NCBI GenBank assembly: GCA_039000515.1
Contig: JBCFYV010000100.1
Location: 30,988,421 to 31,052,420, forward strand
DNA: 64,000 nt
From: Timema cristinae
Lineage: Eukaryota; Arthropoda; Insecta; Phasmatodea; Timematidae
Direction: 5' to 3'
A program made the translations under genes and the position numbers. Each line of letters starts with the position of its first letter. Within the stretch, counting starts at the first letter, position 1. The notes below the pieces were generated by a model that saw only the letters and a program-made list of their open reading frames with translations, had not been told where the DNA came from and made no database searches. Below are positions 46,845 through 58,175 of this stretch, in pieces.

Positions 46845-47160
46845 GTGGTCTAGGGGAAAAGTGTCGGAATTCTGTGCAGGGGGTCCGGGGTTCAATCCTC
46901 GGTCCAGGCACAGATTTATCTGATTACCAAACCCTTCCTTCATCTCTGACAAGATGTGTATCAATCACAACTTATGAATGTGGGGAATGCCAGGCCTCCA
47001 CCGTGGTTCGGATTCCACGTTAAACTGTAGGTCCTCCATTTTATCTCACAATCACCCTACCATTACACATTAGCGTAAGTGCGTATAACCCGAACGGTTA
47101 GTAAGAGGTGGTGCTAATAATAATAATAATAATTATAATTATAATAATAATAATAATAAT
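46845..47160 (+). mobile_element. SINE family A, slightly 5'-truncated, long-insert subtype
   Basis: Starts gtggtctaggggaaaagtgt. Flanks aataataagaatgt and aataataggaatgt are the probable duplication. Carries gatgtgtatcaatcacaact in the body. Confidence 0.88.
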
Positions 47161-47219
47161 AATAATAGGAATGTTTTTATATTCAATTCGAAAGTTAAAA
47201 CATGATATATTGACATATT

Positions 47220-47470
47220 AGTTCGCTTTGGTAGCTACATGGCTAAAGACGTCACTATTGTAATTGATAACTGGACTGATGACGGGGAGATTGATGCTCG
47301 AATCTCGGTCGTATGTACTGTGGGTGGTTTTCAAATCGTATTTACACTCTACCTCTATATAAATGCGGGTGCATTTCCTCTAAATTCAAACTTACTAAAC
47401 CCTAACATATAATCGTAATAAGTACAAAGACGTATGAACTGAACGGGTAATAAAACGTGATTCTAAAAAT
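47220..47470 (+). mobile_element. SINE family C copy, near full length
   Basis: cgctttggtagctacatggc (head), gatgctcgaatctcggtcg (B-box), actgaacgggtaataaaacg (tail). Confidence 0.72.
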
Positions 47471-48059
47471 AATCTAAGGAGGAGGATCTAGTTTACACGC
47501 ACCGCATAAAAGTGGAGATGAGTCGTTAAAATCAAGTTGGTAAAGTACACCATAAAACCCATTGCCTGAATGTCATTAAAAACCTGATCGCCCGTCAAAG
47601 GTGAGTTTATGCAATGTGACTCTGACGCCATAGGCCATACTTCCACTGATGCAAGTAAGAGTAATTAGTGATCTTGCTTTTACCAAGAGCGGTAAGCCAC
47701 CAGTCTTAAAGCACCAGTCAACCCCCAACGAGGGTTTCCTGGAGATAACATTTGTAATCTCAATTAGCGAACCAAAAGGGAGACTTAAGGTAGGTGCACA
47801 CTATTGCATATCACTCTGCACCGGTTCGTAAAATATCTGCGATTTGAGTCCCCCCCCTCCCCCCCCCTTCCTATTTTAATATGAACTAATGTAGAAATGA
47901 GCCAATACGACGGAATACGGACCGGTATGCACCCACATTTGTCAGAGAGCGTGCAAGTGATTCGGATTATGTGCTACTGTTTTTAGAACGATTCACGCGC
48001 TACTTGACAAGATGGCCGATAAGCACGTAGAAAAAAGAGTCGGTCTAATATTTTATGGG
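47471..48059. other. Unique DNA with a C-run
   Basis: A 60-codon + frame (47649-47831) has no recognised domain. C-runs at 47850-47869. Confidence 0.4.
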
Positions 48060-48276
48060 ATTTTATTTTGGGTGACAGGAAGGTCGGGGTTTTAATCCTA
48101 ACTGAGTGAACTGAGGTAATATTTCACTTAGTAATATTCCACTCAGTAATATTCCACTCTCTTTCCAGGCAAGTGCGGGGATCCATTTTCTCTCAATTAT
48201 ATCTTCTCCTCCCGTTCGCATAAACGTGCGGCTGGTCCGGACATGTAGTAAGACTTACAACACTAGGTGAAGGGAG
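48060..48276 (+). mobile_element. SINE family C copy whose tail starts a tandem repeat
   Basis: gtcggggttttaatcctaac (B-box), cactcagtaatattccactc (locally duplicated) and tccggacatgtagtaagact (tail). Confidence 0.6.
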
Positions 48277-48730
48277 AGTAACAACTGATTATTATTATTA
48301 TTAGCACCGCGTCTTACTACCCGTTCGGGTTATACGCACTTACGCTAATGTGTAATGGTAGGGTGATTGTGAGATGAAATGAAGGACTTACAGTTTAAAG
48401 TGGAATCCGAACCACGGTGGCGGCCTGGAATTCCCCCCCATTCACAAGATGTCTTGTCATAGGTGAAGGAAAGGTTTGGAAATCAGATAAATCTGTGCCG
48501 GGACCGAGGATTGAACCCCGGCCGCCAGCACAGAAGTCTGACACCTTACCCCTAGACCACCAGGTCACCCACAGTAACAACTGATTAATGGAATGATTTT
48601 CCAGACGGGTAGTAAGACTTACAACACTAGGTGGAGGAGAGTAACAACTGATGAATGGCATGATGGTCCGGACGGGTAGTAAGACTTACAACCCCAGGTG
48701 GAGGGGGAAGAATAGTAACAACTAATGAAG
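48238..48730 (+). repeat. ~67-bp tandem repeat, three units, grown from a SINE tail
   Basis: Units beginning gacgggtagtaagacttaca at about 48240, 48604 and 48671, each with aggtg(g)agg and agtaacaact. Removing the family A insertion restores 67-68 bp spacing. Confidence 0.75.
48292..48572 (-). mobile_element. SINE family A, full length, 15-bp target duplication
   Basis: Flanks agtaacaactgatta at 48277-48291 and 48573-48587. The 88-codon minus frame here is the SINE. Confidence 0.94.
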
Positions 48731-48759
48731 AACAAGATGGCGCGTTTCGTTGAGCAAGT

Positions 48760-48990
48760 GGTCTAAATCTCAATCTGGTTTAGTTTGGTTCACTGTGGAC
48801 GAAGAGTTTGGGATTGGAATCCCTCCTGTTCTACTGAATATATTTTTTTCTAAATGGTTCCTTACTCTCCCTCAAATTAAATGTCGTAAAACCTAATTCT
48901 ACCTCCCTCATATTTACCGAATTAATTTAATTAATATATAATTATGCGTGTAACCCAAAAGGATAGGAAAATACGGGGGTAGGAAAGGTT
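48760..48990 (+). mobile_element. Decayed SINE family C
   Basis: gagcaagtggtctaaatctc (head), gggattggaatccctcc (B-box), gcgtgtaacccaaaaggata (tail). Confidence 0.55.
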
Positions 48991-49404
48991 TAATAAAAAT
49001 AATAATGGACCCGTATACAAATAAAATATATCTTCATCTTACTCTCTCAAGAATCGACCTATGTTTCTCTAGTTTATTGACCACCGTTAAAATCACGCTT
49101 CAACATATCTCGATATGCTCTGTTTTCCATCAGTGCATTCTTGCCAATATGCACCAAAAAAAATTAGATCAACTGTATCTTGAAACCCCAAATACAAATT
49201 TATATTTTCTTAGAAAGCAGAATTAAATTTACATATTTATAAAACTTTATTCCATTTAACTTTATTTTGATGTCAAAAAAAAAGTAAAATAAATATTCCA
49301 TTTGCAGTCTCTACAGTCCATTTTCATAGGAAATGCCTTTTAAGAAATATGAATATATTTATTTGTTCCCAACATTGATAACATTTTACTATTATACTAG
49401 TTTT
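48991..49404. other. AT-rich unique DNA
   Basis: A 73-codon frame (49005-49226) was not called. Confidence 0.45.
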
Positions 49405-49500
49405 ATTTTATAGGTATAAATAATATATATCAAAAGTGACAGTTGTAGGTCACATATTAACGTATGAATACGTGTTTCTTAGATAAAATACTTTTTTTAG
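49405..49500 (+). repeat. Dispersed repeat J, copy 3
   Basis: atatcaaaagtgacagttgt and attaacgtatgaatacgtg. Confidence 0.55.
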
Positions 49501-49954
49501 CTATCGAATAAGAGCCCTTTCTTTGAAAATTGGACTCTTTTTATGTACGTAAAAAGTTTACACCCTGTCAAAATTCGCAACGAATAGATTATAATATTCT
49601 TGTATTCGCCTCGATTTTATCAAAATATAACTCGATTGAAATTAATTAGGGATAAACCAGTCGTCTGTTTGTTATAAAGCATTTGTAGAAAACAAATTTT
49701 GTTTAATGTATTTATAATATTTGGGTAGTTGTAAGTCAAAAATATTATTTTAACTTTTTATGTACGATCAACTATTTCATAGTTAGTATTTGTTTTCACA
49801 TTTTTGTTGATTGATTTGCCAAAAAAAAGAATGTGACTCTTTTTCAATCTCATTATAAATTTTTTACTGTTGGTGTTCATTCAGATGAAATATTTTTTCT
49901 CTAAACATTATTTTCTAATTTATTTGTCATTCGTAATTCTATTCTGAAAATTGA
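49501..49954. other. AT-rich unique DNA
   Basis: Nothing recognised. Confidence 0.5.
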
Positions 49955-50125
49955 AAAATGACACCTGGACACGTTAATCGAACTCGGGACCTTTAGCTTA
50001 GTATGCCAATGCTCTAACCACTGAGGTATCCAAGAATCGTCCCGTGCCCATGGTCATTCTTCACTCATATTTTAAGGCAGAGTCTATGATGGACGTGCGG
50101 AAATCATCGACTACAAATGTGTGAT
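49955..50125 (-). mobile_element. SINE-like element, family F, with tRNA-like core at its 3' side
   Basis: On the minus strand: agactctgccttaaaatatg, gcacgggacgattcttgg, then tRNA-like cctcagtggttagagcattg (A-box) and ggtcccgagttcgatt (B-box). The conserved stretch lies upstream of the tRNA-like core, unlike a usual SINE. Confidence 0.6.
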
Positions 50126-50230
50126 TTTATTAAGATCACGAGCCATCAGATAACGTAGCCACCTTCGACTCGGTAGTTGGCTTAATGCTGCCACTTGTAT
50201 AATTATTATAACTGTACGGGAATGCATATT

Positions 50231-50339
50231 AATGAATCAAATAGCCAAAGCTATTATTTATGCTTTTCATAATATGATATCTAGATGGAGTAATCCTCAC
50301 TAAAAACATAAATAATAGCTTTGGCTAATTGATTCATTC
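50231..50339. repeat. Inverted repeat with ~32-bp arms
   Basis: Arms atagccaaagctattattta and aataatagctttggctaatt extend to aatgaatcaa and gattcatt; loop about 45 bp. Probably a small MITE. Confidence 0.75.
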
Positions 50340-50439
50340 GGAATTCTACATAAAATAGTTAATAAACAAAGTAGAATTAGTATAAATCTTTTTATTATAT
50401 ATAAAATCGTTATGTATTGATCGTTTTATACAAATGAAG

Positions 50440-50665
50440 ACTCGGATTAGTGGTCACATGGTCTAATGCGTCATATTTGTATTAACTTGTGTTACCTGTG
50501 ACACTGGTATACTGAGGGTGTTTTTCCTAAACTGTTTCCCGCTTTATCTACACACAAATGCTGGTACTCTTACTATCAAACAATGCCTTCCTCATCTCTT
50601 TTTCATAAGCGTAATTAATGAGTGCGTATAGCCCAAATGGGTACTAGGATGCGACGGGGATAAAA
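50440..50665 (+). mobile_element. SINE family C copy
   Basis: gtggtcacatggtctaatgc (head), gtatactgagggtgtttttc, tail agcccaaatgggtactagga. Confidence 0.65.
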
Positions 50666-50703
50666 TACAAATAACCCAACAAATTGTTAGTGTTGCCACA
50701 AAG

Positions 50704-51011
50704 GTGACCTGGTGGTCTAGGGATAAGGTGTCAAGACTTCTGTGCTGGGGGTCCGGTGTTCAATCCTCGGTCCCAGCACAGATTTATCTGATTACCAAAC
50801 CCTTCCTTCACCTTTGAAAAGAAGTGTATTAATCACATCTTGTGAATATGTGGAATGCCAGGCCTCCGCCATGGTTCGGATTCCACGTTAAATTGTAGGT
50901 CCTCCATTTCATCTCACAATCACCTTACCATTGCACATTAGCGTAAATGCGTATAACCCGAACGCGTAGTAAGACGCGGTGTTAGTAGTAAAAAGTAATA
51001 AAAATAAGTAG
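50704..51011 (+). mobile_element. SINE family A, full length, long-insert subtype
   Basis: gtgacctggtggtctaggga through cccgaacgcgtagtaagacg. Flanks gttgccacaaag and gttgccacagag are the duplication. Confidence 0.92.
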
Positions 51012-51013
51012 CG

Positions 51014-51451
51014 TTGCCACAGAGACTGCTTTCTGCACTTGCGAAAACGAGAGAAAGAATTGGCTGTCAACAGAGGCAAGATAGTTTTGTTGTGAGGACT
51101 GTCTGCCGTCCCTTCCCCCTTCCCCTTTTTTTCAACTCTCCCCCTTCTCAACACTCACTGGAGAGAGAAAGAGAGAGAGAGAAAGGGAACATAGAACGTC
51201 ACGTGCCTCACGCCTTATTGCGGCTGTTGTCGACTGAGCCAGCGAGGCAAGGAGCTGTTGTCCGTGTCATCCGTCGGCACGTGCTCTACACCCGGTTGCA
51301 ACTCTCCCCCTTCCGCCCCCTCTCCAACCCTTTGGATCGAGCACAGATTGTCACGGCTTCCACCAATATTAAACCATGTCATAGTTTCTACACCTCTATC
51401 ATTCAGGATGTGTACACAAACGAATATTTTTATTTAGTTTTTTCAAATTAA
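51014..51451 (+). other. CpG-richer island with the window's longest open frame (145 codons), status unknown
   Basis: Between a family A SINE and a 102-bp tandem repeat lies about 370 bp richer in GC and CpG than its surroundings. An open frame covers it: Arg-rich, with low-complexity (ERERERE from a GA repeat) and pyrimidine-rich stretches. The last codons run into the adjacent repeat. The peptide has no recognisable domain, so a promoter, 5' UTR or alternative first exon for the short MMEEEN isoform 8 kb downstream is as likely as a protein. Two CACGTG E-boxes are visible. No convincing splice donor was found. Confidence 0.3.
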
Positions 51452-51835
51452 CTAAAAATATCGTAGAAGACTAGATTGTTGGTGACGGGGAAATCGAGGT
51501 TCGAATCTCAATTGGGCGTACTAAGGGTATTTTATTTAGTTTTTTCAAATTAACAAAAAATATCGTAGAAGACTAGATTGTTGGTGACGGGGAGATCGAG
51601 GTTCGAATCTCAATTGGGCGTACTAAGGGTATTTTATTTAGTTTTTTCAAATTAACTAAAAATATCGTAGAAGACTAGATTGTTGGTGACGGGGAAATCG
51701 AGGTTCGAATCTCAATTGGGCGTACTAAGGGTATTTTATTTAGTTTTTTCAAATTAACTAAAAATATCGTAGAAGACTAGATTGCTGGTGACGGGGAGCT
51801 CGAGGTTCGAATCTCATTTGGGCATACTAAGGTGT
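51428..51835 (+). repeat. 102-bp tandem repeat, four units, containing a SINE B-box
   Basis: Each unit holds tcgtagaagactagattgtt, cgaggttcgaatctcaattg and ttatttagttttttcaaatt. tcgtagaaga occurs at 51461, 51563, 51665 and 51767. Units are nearly identical, so the expansion is recent. The last unit continues into the rest of a family C SINE. Confidence 0.95.
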
Positions 51836-51970
51836 TTTTTTTTACAAAATGGTGTTCCGCTCTCCCTCCATGCAAATGCAGGTACACTCGTTTTTAAATA
51901 TTAACTTCCTAATCCCTAAAACCTTTGGCATATTACCCAAACAGTGAGTAATAAGCGGCGTTAAAAAAAA
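51836..51970 (+). mobile_element. SINE family C, 3' part
   Basis: ggtgttccgctctccctcca, gcaaatgcaggtacactcg and a decayed tail caaacagtgagtaataagcg. Confidence 0.7.
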
Positions 51971-52466
51971 TTGTTTAAATATATTTAACTAACAGCAAAT
52001 TGTAGACATGTGTAAAAAAAAAAATGAGAAGTTCAAATCCTCGATTACTCGAACTCTATGGTATTCGAGAGATGCGAGAATCGTAAAAATCACAAAAAAA
52101 AAATATCTCGAATACAATAATTATGAACCTCGACTTGATCTAACAATTTTAATCAAATGGTAAATGGAATTATATAGACTTGTGTTATTGGGGGGTGGGG
52201 GTGGAGGGGGGGACAACAAAATCACAGAAAAGGACAAAATTGTTTAAATATAATTAATATAATAAAGAAATGTTCTCTTTGTTGTTAATAACGTAATAGA
52301 CACATCAAACAGTATATCATTTGTCAGTGATTTTAAATTTTATTCTAAATATTAACACTTTATCTAAAAGTGTATGGTTTTAAATATTCAAGGATTATAA
52401 ATTAGAAAATTTTAAGAATTGAATTCGATATTTTAATTTGAGAAATATTGGATTCGACCCATTTCT
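51971..52466. other. AT-rich DNA, possible MITE like 36322
   Basis: Holds attcgag-type words and a right end ggattcgacccatttctagt that resembles the ends at 36322-36668. G-rich run at 52190-52214. Confidence 0.35.
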
Positions 52467-52690
52467 AGTAAAGAGGCATCAGTCTCGTCTCGTCTGGTTT
52501 TCTGGTGATGTAAAGGTCGGGACTCAAATCCTGACTGGGTGTACTGAAGAAGTTCTTCCTGAATAAATTATCATGCACTCTCTACTCAATTGCGAGTGCA
52601 TTTCCTCATAATTCTATCTTGCTTAACCCTACCTTATAAGTGTAAATACGCAGATAATCCATACGGGTAAGAAATGGAAAGTAAATATTG
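52467..52690 (+). mobile_element. Decayed SINE family C
   Basis: gtcgggactcaaatcctgac (B-box), gagtgcatttcctcataatt (body), tccatacgggtaagaaatgg (tail). Confidence 0.55.
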
Positions 52691-52844
52691 CCAGGGACTG
52701 AATTAAAAATTACATCCCCAAATATTTCTTTATTCTCTCTTTTTTTTCTTAGTACTACTATATTTTGACAACAACTTGATTCGAACCAAAGCCTCTTAGA
52801 GACGGTTAAACACCGTAATATACGCAACACCTTGAAATTAACAC

Positions 52845-53030
52845 CAATGGGCATGCGGTTTAGGCATCCAGCTCTCAACCGACTAGCTTACCAATGACTG
52901 GGAGGTCAAGGTTCGAATTTCGGGTAGGTGCACTGAAGATGTGATTTCTCAGTAAGCCTTTCACATAGTATATCCATACTGATGCTGGTGCTTTTTCTTT
53001 CATCCTCCCTATTAATCATCACCCTATACA
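52845..53030 (+). mobile_element. Decayed SINE family C
   Basis: gggaggtcaaggttcgaatt (B-box), gtaggtgcactgaagatgtg; tail lost. Confidence 0.5.
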
Positions 53031-53139
53031 TTCTTTAATAACAAAGGTAAAAAGGGTTAATACAGTAGATTAAATATTCTTATATGGAATATAAATTATA
53101 TATTACGGTTATACTTTCATACGTAGGCCTTATCTGAAA

Positions 53140-53240
53140 CCTAGAAAAGTTTCTAGAACCGGCATATATTCTTACGTCAGGTATCGTGATTTGCAGGTGT
53201 CTTTTTTGATAAATATTATAAATACCTATAAAATAACATT
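53140..53240 (-). repeat. Dispersed repeat J, copy 4
   Basis: agtttctagaaccgg, attcttacgtcaggta and gcaggtgtcttttttgata, reversed relative to 33563. Confidence 0.45.
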
Positions 53241-54064
53241 AGCAAAATAGTAAAATATTAGAAATTATCACCGGAAATAAATATTTCGCAAAAATAACTT
53301 TCTATTAAAATTTGACTGTAATATTATCACAGCATTTAAAAAATGTATTTTAAAAGTTTGTTTTTTTTAATATTCTGCTTCTTCTTAGAAGTAAGGAATA
53401 TATATTATCACAATTCTATCATATGTTAAAGTTTGATATACTTTATTGGAAAGAAATACGTATTTGTTTAGAGAAGTTCATAAAAACATTAGTCTTTTCT
53501 CACCGAAAATAAGAGGAAACTCTCTCTCTCTCTCGATATATAAAATACAAATCTCGTACTTTACGAAAGGAAAAATAGAGAGTTTCCCGGCGAAGGAAAA
53601 ACAACAACCAAGGATATGACTGAAGTTAAGTCTAAAATCTCAGATGTGAAGAAGTAAGAAAGGCACGATTTGAAGGGAATCAATATTTGAACGGTGCTCT
53701 TCATGGCATCCCGAAAAGTTGACTGAACGAAGGGATTTGAGATTTGTGGGGTTAGCAGATGGGTGGAGGGGTGGGGGGATGAGTCGGAGCTTCTTTCTGC
53801 TTGATGTCTGCTTCACAATACGTTCAGGTATCAATCACTTGGAGGTCAAGACGAAAAAGATTTGTGGGAGTTTATATTGTGTGTGTGTGTGTGTGGTGGG
53901 GAGGGGGGGGGGCTCACCAGATACTGTGTAGATAAATAAAACACCAAATAATATGTACCATATTTATTATATATTGTGAAGGCGGAAATTAACTTTGGTT
54001 CCGGTGACAACCGTCCTTAGTTATATATTTAAATTAATTAAATATAGTTTTAAAAAATGTATCG
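53241..54064. other. AT-rich DNA with (TC)n and (GT)n
   Basis: (TC)n at 53520-53535 and (GT)n plus G-run at 53878-53909. Frames at 53640 and 53719 have no recognised domain. Confidence 0.45.
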
Positions 54065-54170
54065 GGGGGGGGGGGGGATCCAATCCAGGACCCTTAGCTT
54101 AGGGCACCAAATTATCTACCACTGAACTATTAAATAATCGTACCATTCTCTGGGTCATTCTTTACAGGAG
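54065..54170 (-). mobile_element. SINE-like family F, copy 2
   Basis: ccaggacccttagcttaggg and ctaccactgaactattaa, then taatcgtaccattctctggg; follows a G-run of about 14. Confidence 0.55.
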
Positions 54171-54184
54171 CAAATATTCTACCT

Positions 54185-54292
54185 CCATCCCCTCTTCCCC
54201 CTCCACCCCTCCACCCCTCCTACCCCTCCACCCCTCCTACCCCTCCACCCCTCTTCCCACTCATACCCTCTCCCCCTCCACCATATCACAAC
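54185..54292. repeat. Pyrimidine minisatellite (cctccacccctcctacc)
   Basis: Several units of cccctccacccctcctac type. Confidence 0.85.
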
Positions 54293-54334
54293 CTCGAGTC
54301 TACTTCGGGGGTTGTGATTCATTGATAGTTCTAG

Positions 54335-54455
54335 GAGTCGATGAATTCACACGTCCCGCACAGACTCTGCCATAACTTATGGCTGAATGACCTTGAGCAC
54401 GGAATGATTCTTGGATAGCGGGTACGATTCCCATATGCCAGTGTCATTCTTATAC
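54335..54455 (+). mobile_element. SINE-like family F, copy 3, internally deleted, inverted to copy 2
   Basis: gactctgccataacttatgg, gagcacggaatgattcttgg, then cgggtacgattcccatatgc without the A-box part. Confidence 0.5.
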
Positions 54456-55243
54456 CATATTTAATTTAATTGAAATATTTATCTATTATTGTTTTGAAAT
54501 ATAAGCCACAAACATACAATAAACAAAATTTAACAATGCTACCAAAATTATCGAGAAATAACTTTATATTTGAAGCAATGAAAACAAAATAAATAAATAT
54601 GAAAAATTTGAAAGTTTATTTTAGTATTTGCTTGAGCGTTTATTTTTTATTTCATTAGAGACATAGTATTTGAATCCCAAATATTACGGGTGTGTGAAGC
54701 AAAGTAAATTGTCAAATTTTCTTCGTCGCTTCGACCTCGACAAACAAACACCATAACCAATGCGTCTTTGAAACGATTTTGAAGAAATAAAGAAACAACG
54801 TATATATTATTATGAACAGAGTCAAATATTCCTAGACAGGACATGTTTAAATATATAATTAATTTGAAAAAAAAAAGCTACAAAACAGTATTTTAATACA
54901 GACTAAGGATTAAATTACATATAATATTATAGCATAAGGTTGGATAAATTTAGATATGTAGCCATAAAAATAAAATAAACTTTTTTCATTTATTAAATGC
55001 ACCTAATGGATCATTTAAAAATTAAAATTAGAAAAATGTGACTTTGATTTATATTTAGAAAGTAAACTTAGTATAATCGTAGCAAATTTTAACATTACAG
55101 CTTCAACTCCTTATATTAATTTATGTTAGATTTCTGTATCGATGTTGATAATTTACAAACATATCTCAAGATAATTTTGAATAAAAGTAGTAATAATTGT
55201 AAACTTAATTTTAAAATGTGGATAGCTTAAAGAAGAATCCTGA
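54456..55243. other. AT-rich unique DNA
   Basis: A 65-codon minus frame (54647-54844) was not called. Confidence 0.5.
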
Positions 55244-55256
55244 TTTTCTATTAAAT

Positions 55257-55523
55257 TATTACTATTATTATTTAGCACCGTGCCTTACTACCCGTTCGGG
55301 TTATACGTTTTAAGTACTATTTACGCTAATGTATTAGGGATTGGGAAGGTTTAAATTAGATGAAGTGAACCCACATTTGCGAGGAGGGTTAGTGGAAAAT
55401 CATTTAGAATTCCCCCCAAACCCCCCAGTTCACCCAACCGAGATTCGAACCTCGATCTCCCCGTTCTCAGCAGTCGAGCTCAACACGACTAGCGCGTTAG
55501 TTAACTACGCCACCGAGGCGGGT
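55257..55523 (-). mobile_element. SINE family B, full length
   Basis: Flanks ttttctattaaat at 55244-55256 and 55524-55536. Tail tttagcaccgtgccttacta, head caccgaggcggg. Confidence 0.93.
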
Positions 55524-55536
55524 TTTTCTATTAAAT

Positions 55537-56144
55537 GTCCTAGTAATAAATATAATCATATAAATTTAAGTTGATTATAATTGAAGCAAATCTTTGTTTG
55601 AATTCTTTTGATAGTGATTCTTAAACATATAAAAGGGCATCTTAATTTGGACTAATAAATTTTAATCTCTATGTCTGTCTTAAACTTGTAAATGTTGGTC
55701 TTGAGTTCCATTAGTTTTATGTGTAAGTCATTAAACTGGTTCTCCTTCTTCTGTCTTTCTCCTTATTCGTCGTAAGGAATAAATGGACATAGAAGGTGGT
55801 AGTTGTCTACACAGGTTGTCCATTAAGACACCTCGTCGTTCTTACAGTTTGATGGATCATTTGTATGTTGGTACTCCATTCCAACATTTGTCTTATTTTT
55901 ACTATCGTTTTTAGGGATATTTTACTCTTAAAAAGTTATAGGTAATAATATAGCAGGCGTATATCGAATGTTTTTTTTTCTTAACAAAGGACCTAAATGT
56001 TATTACAAAAATTTATTGCAAACTCTTTCGTATCAAAATATATTTTTGGAGTATATTTATTCTAGCAAATTGTATAAAACTGTTACTAAAATACTTTTTT
56101 ACTATTTTATTATTAGTACTTAAACACTAAGGTGTATAGATTGG
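55537..56144. other. AT-rich unique DNA
   Basis: Nothing recognised. Confidence 0.5.
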
Positions 56145-56383
56145 TACAGAAGCCCCATGGCTTCTTTGGCGCTGACTGACAGCTCACAGTTGAGAGCTGG
56201 TGGCTTGGAAAAGTTACCAGACCAAATTATGTATCCCTACGCCGAACCATATGAACTGCAAAAACATGTGTTTAGCAGCTGTAACTCCTGACATTCAAAA
56301 TTAAGGTATATACCTAAATATTGACTGTCAGAAGCCAGCTGTGAACTGTCAGTCAGCACCAAAGAAGCCATGGGGCTACTGTA
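56145..56383. mobile_element. TA-target MITE, copy 2, inverted relative to copy 1
   Basis: tacagaagccccatggcttc to gaagccatggggctactgta; internal part is the reverse complement of copies 1 and 3. Confidence 0.88.
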
Positions 56384-57244
56384 GGATAAGGTAAAGGAGA
56401 TGTTACTGTATTAGCTTGGTGAGAGAATGAGAACCTACCCCCATCCAATAACACCTCCAAAAAAGTGGGGGACTCCCCACCTCCCACCCCCTCCCAATTC
56501 GAGATAAAAACTTTGACCACCTCGTCAGCGAAAGAATACCTATATAGAGAATAACTTCCGTTATTACCACTGATGCGAGATATTCCCCTAAATAAGTATT
56601 TGAATGTTTGAACGAATGTTAGGTTAGTTTTAAGTAAATTCAAAAAGTCATCTACGTGTAAGTTTCACAAATACTATTTTTATTCGTCCTGATTAGAAAA
56701 TAATATTTTGATCAAAGTAAAAAGTACATGTTTAAAAATTGATTTTAATGTTACTCAAAATCATTATAGTCCTTTAATGCTCAACACATACATAATTATA
56801 ATCATAATGATATTAAGGTTTGTAAACTCGTGTTTAAAAAACTAGCATCTCTTGGATTCGAACCAATAAAGTATCCAAGAGACTGCCAGAAAATGGAATA
56901 AGATATAACGCCAAAACTATCTTTCGCGCAACGCGAAGTAAACTTTATCCGAGACTTTGTAAATTTGAGTATACCAAAGAGATAAGCTTTCCTCCATTAT
57001 TCCACTTCTTATCTCTTCCTTGTTGTTCCCCCTCCCCCATTTCCTCTCCCTTTTAATTAAAAAAAATTCTCTCAGAATTAATATTAAAGTGTCTTTAAGA
57101 TTGTTAGAAAAATGTAGAAGTCATAATGATCTTGTAGCAAAACCAATGGTTGACTTTATGTGAAGCTTCGTGCAACATTGTATACCTGGTAAAAATATTT
57201 CTAAAAATGTATCTTTCAACCACTGCACTCAGTGTAGACACAAT
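56384..57244. other. Unique DNA
   Basis: ttggattcgaaccaataaag near 56863 is B-box-like, possibly a decayed SINE; nothing else recognised. Confidence 0.4.
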
Positions 57245-57255
57245 CAATAAGAATA

Positions 57256-57257
<2 letters not shown>

Positions 57258-57297
<40 letters not shown>

Positions 57298-57565
57298 CAC
57301 CGCGTCTTACTACCCATTCGGGTTATACGCACTTACGCTAATGTGTAATGGTAGGGTGATTGTGAGATGAAATGAAGGACCTACAGTTTAACGTGGAATC
57401 AGAACCACGGTGGAGGCCTGGCATTCCCCACATTCACAAGATGTCTTGTCAGAGGTGAAGGAAGGGTTTGGTAATCCGATAAATCTGTGCCGGGACCGAG
57501 GATTGAACCCCGGCCGCCAGCACATAAGTCTGACTGACACCTTACCCCTAGACCAACAGGTCACC
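57258..57565 (-). mobile_element. SINE family A, full length
   Basis: Flanks caataagaatatg at 57245-57257 and 57566-57578; (TTA)n at its 3' end. Confidence 0.94.
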
Positions 57566-57594
57566 CAATAAGAATATGGAAAACGTGTATTTTA

Positions 57595-58030
57595 CTCGCT
57601 GGATTTCAATACTCGTTCGGGCTATTTGCCTACATCTTAAATAGGTTAATATTGTGGGAATGAAAAAGGTAAAATGTAGAGGAAATGTACCCGCATCTGC
57701 ATGGAGGGAGCGTAGAGATACAGTAGCCCCGTGGATTCTTTGGTGCTGACTGAAAACTCACAGCTGACTTCTGACAGTCAACATTTGGGTATGTATCTAA
57801 ATTTTGACTGTTTGAAGTGACAATTGCTAAACACATGTTTTTGCAGATCATGTGGTTTGGCGTAGGGATACATAATTTGGTCTGGTAACTTTTCAAAGCC
57901 ATCAGCTCTCAACTGTGAGCTGTCAGTCGGCACCAAAGAAATTATGGGGCTATTGTACATCTAGGAAAAACTACCCTTATTACTCCCGACCAAGATCCAA
58001 ACCCCGATTCCTACGTCATCAGTAATCTGT
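57595..58030 (-). mobile_element. SINE family C, split by a MITE
   Basis: actcgttcgggctatttgcc (tail), catctgcatggagggagcgt, then the MITE, then catctaggaaaaactaccct and ccgaccaagatccaaacccc. Confidence 0.65.
57719..57957. mobile_element. TA-target MITE, copy 3, inserted in a SINE
   Basis: tacagtagccccgtggattc to ttatggggctattgta, 239 bp. Excising it with one TA restores gagatacatctagg, the SINE sequence. Confidence 0.9.
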
Positions 58031-58164
58031 TTTTTTCAAATTTGTGCCTTAGACCATAAGTAAATATCGAATATCTGTAAATGTAAAAATTGCTAGCAAA
58101 ATTAGGGAGATTTCAAGGAATATTATGATATGTCATTAAAATTGAATGTTTGGCTGTTTATGGA
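58031..58164. other. AT-rich DNA
   Basis: Nothing recognised. Confidence 0.4.
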
Positions 58165-58175
58165 ATATAAATGTA

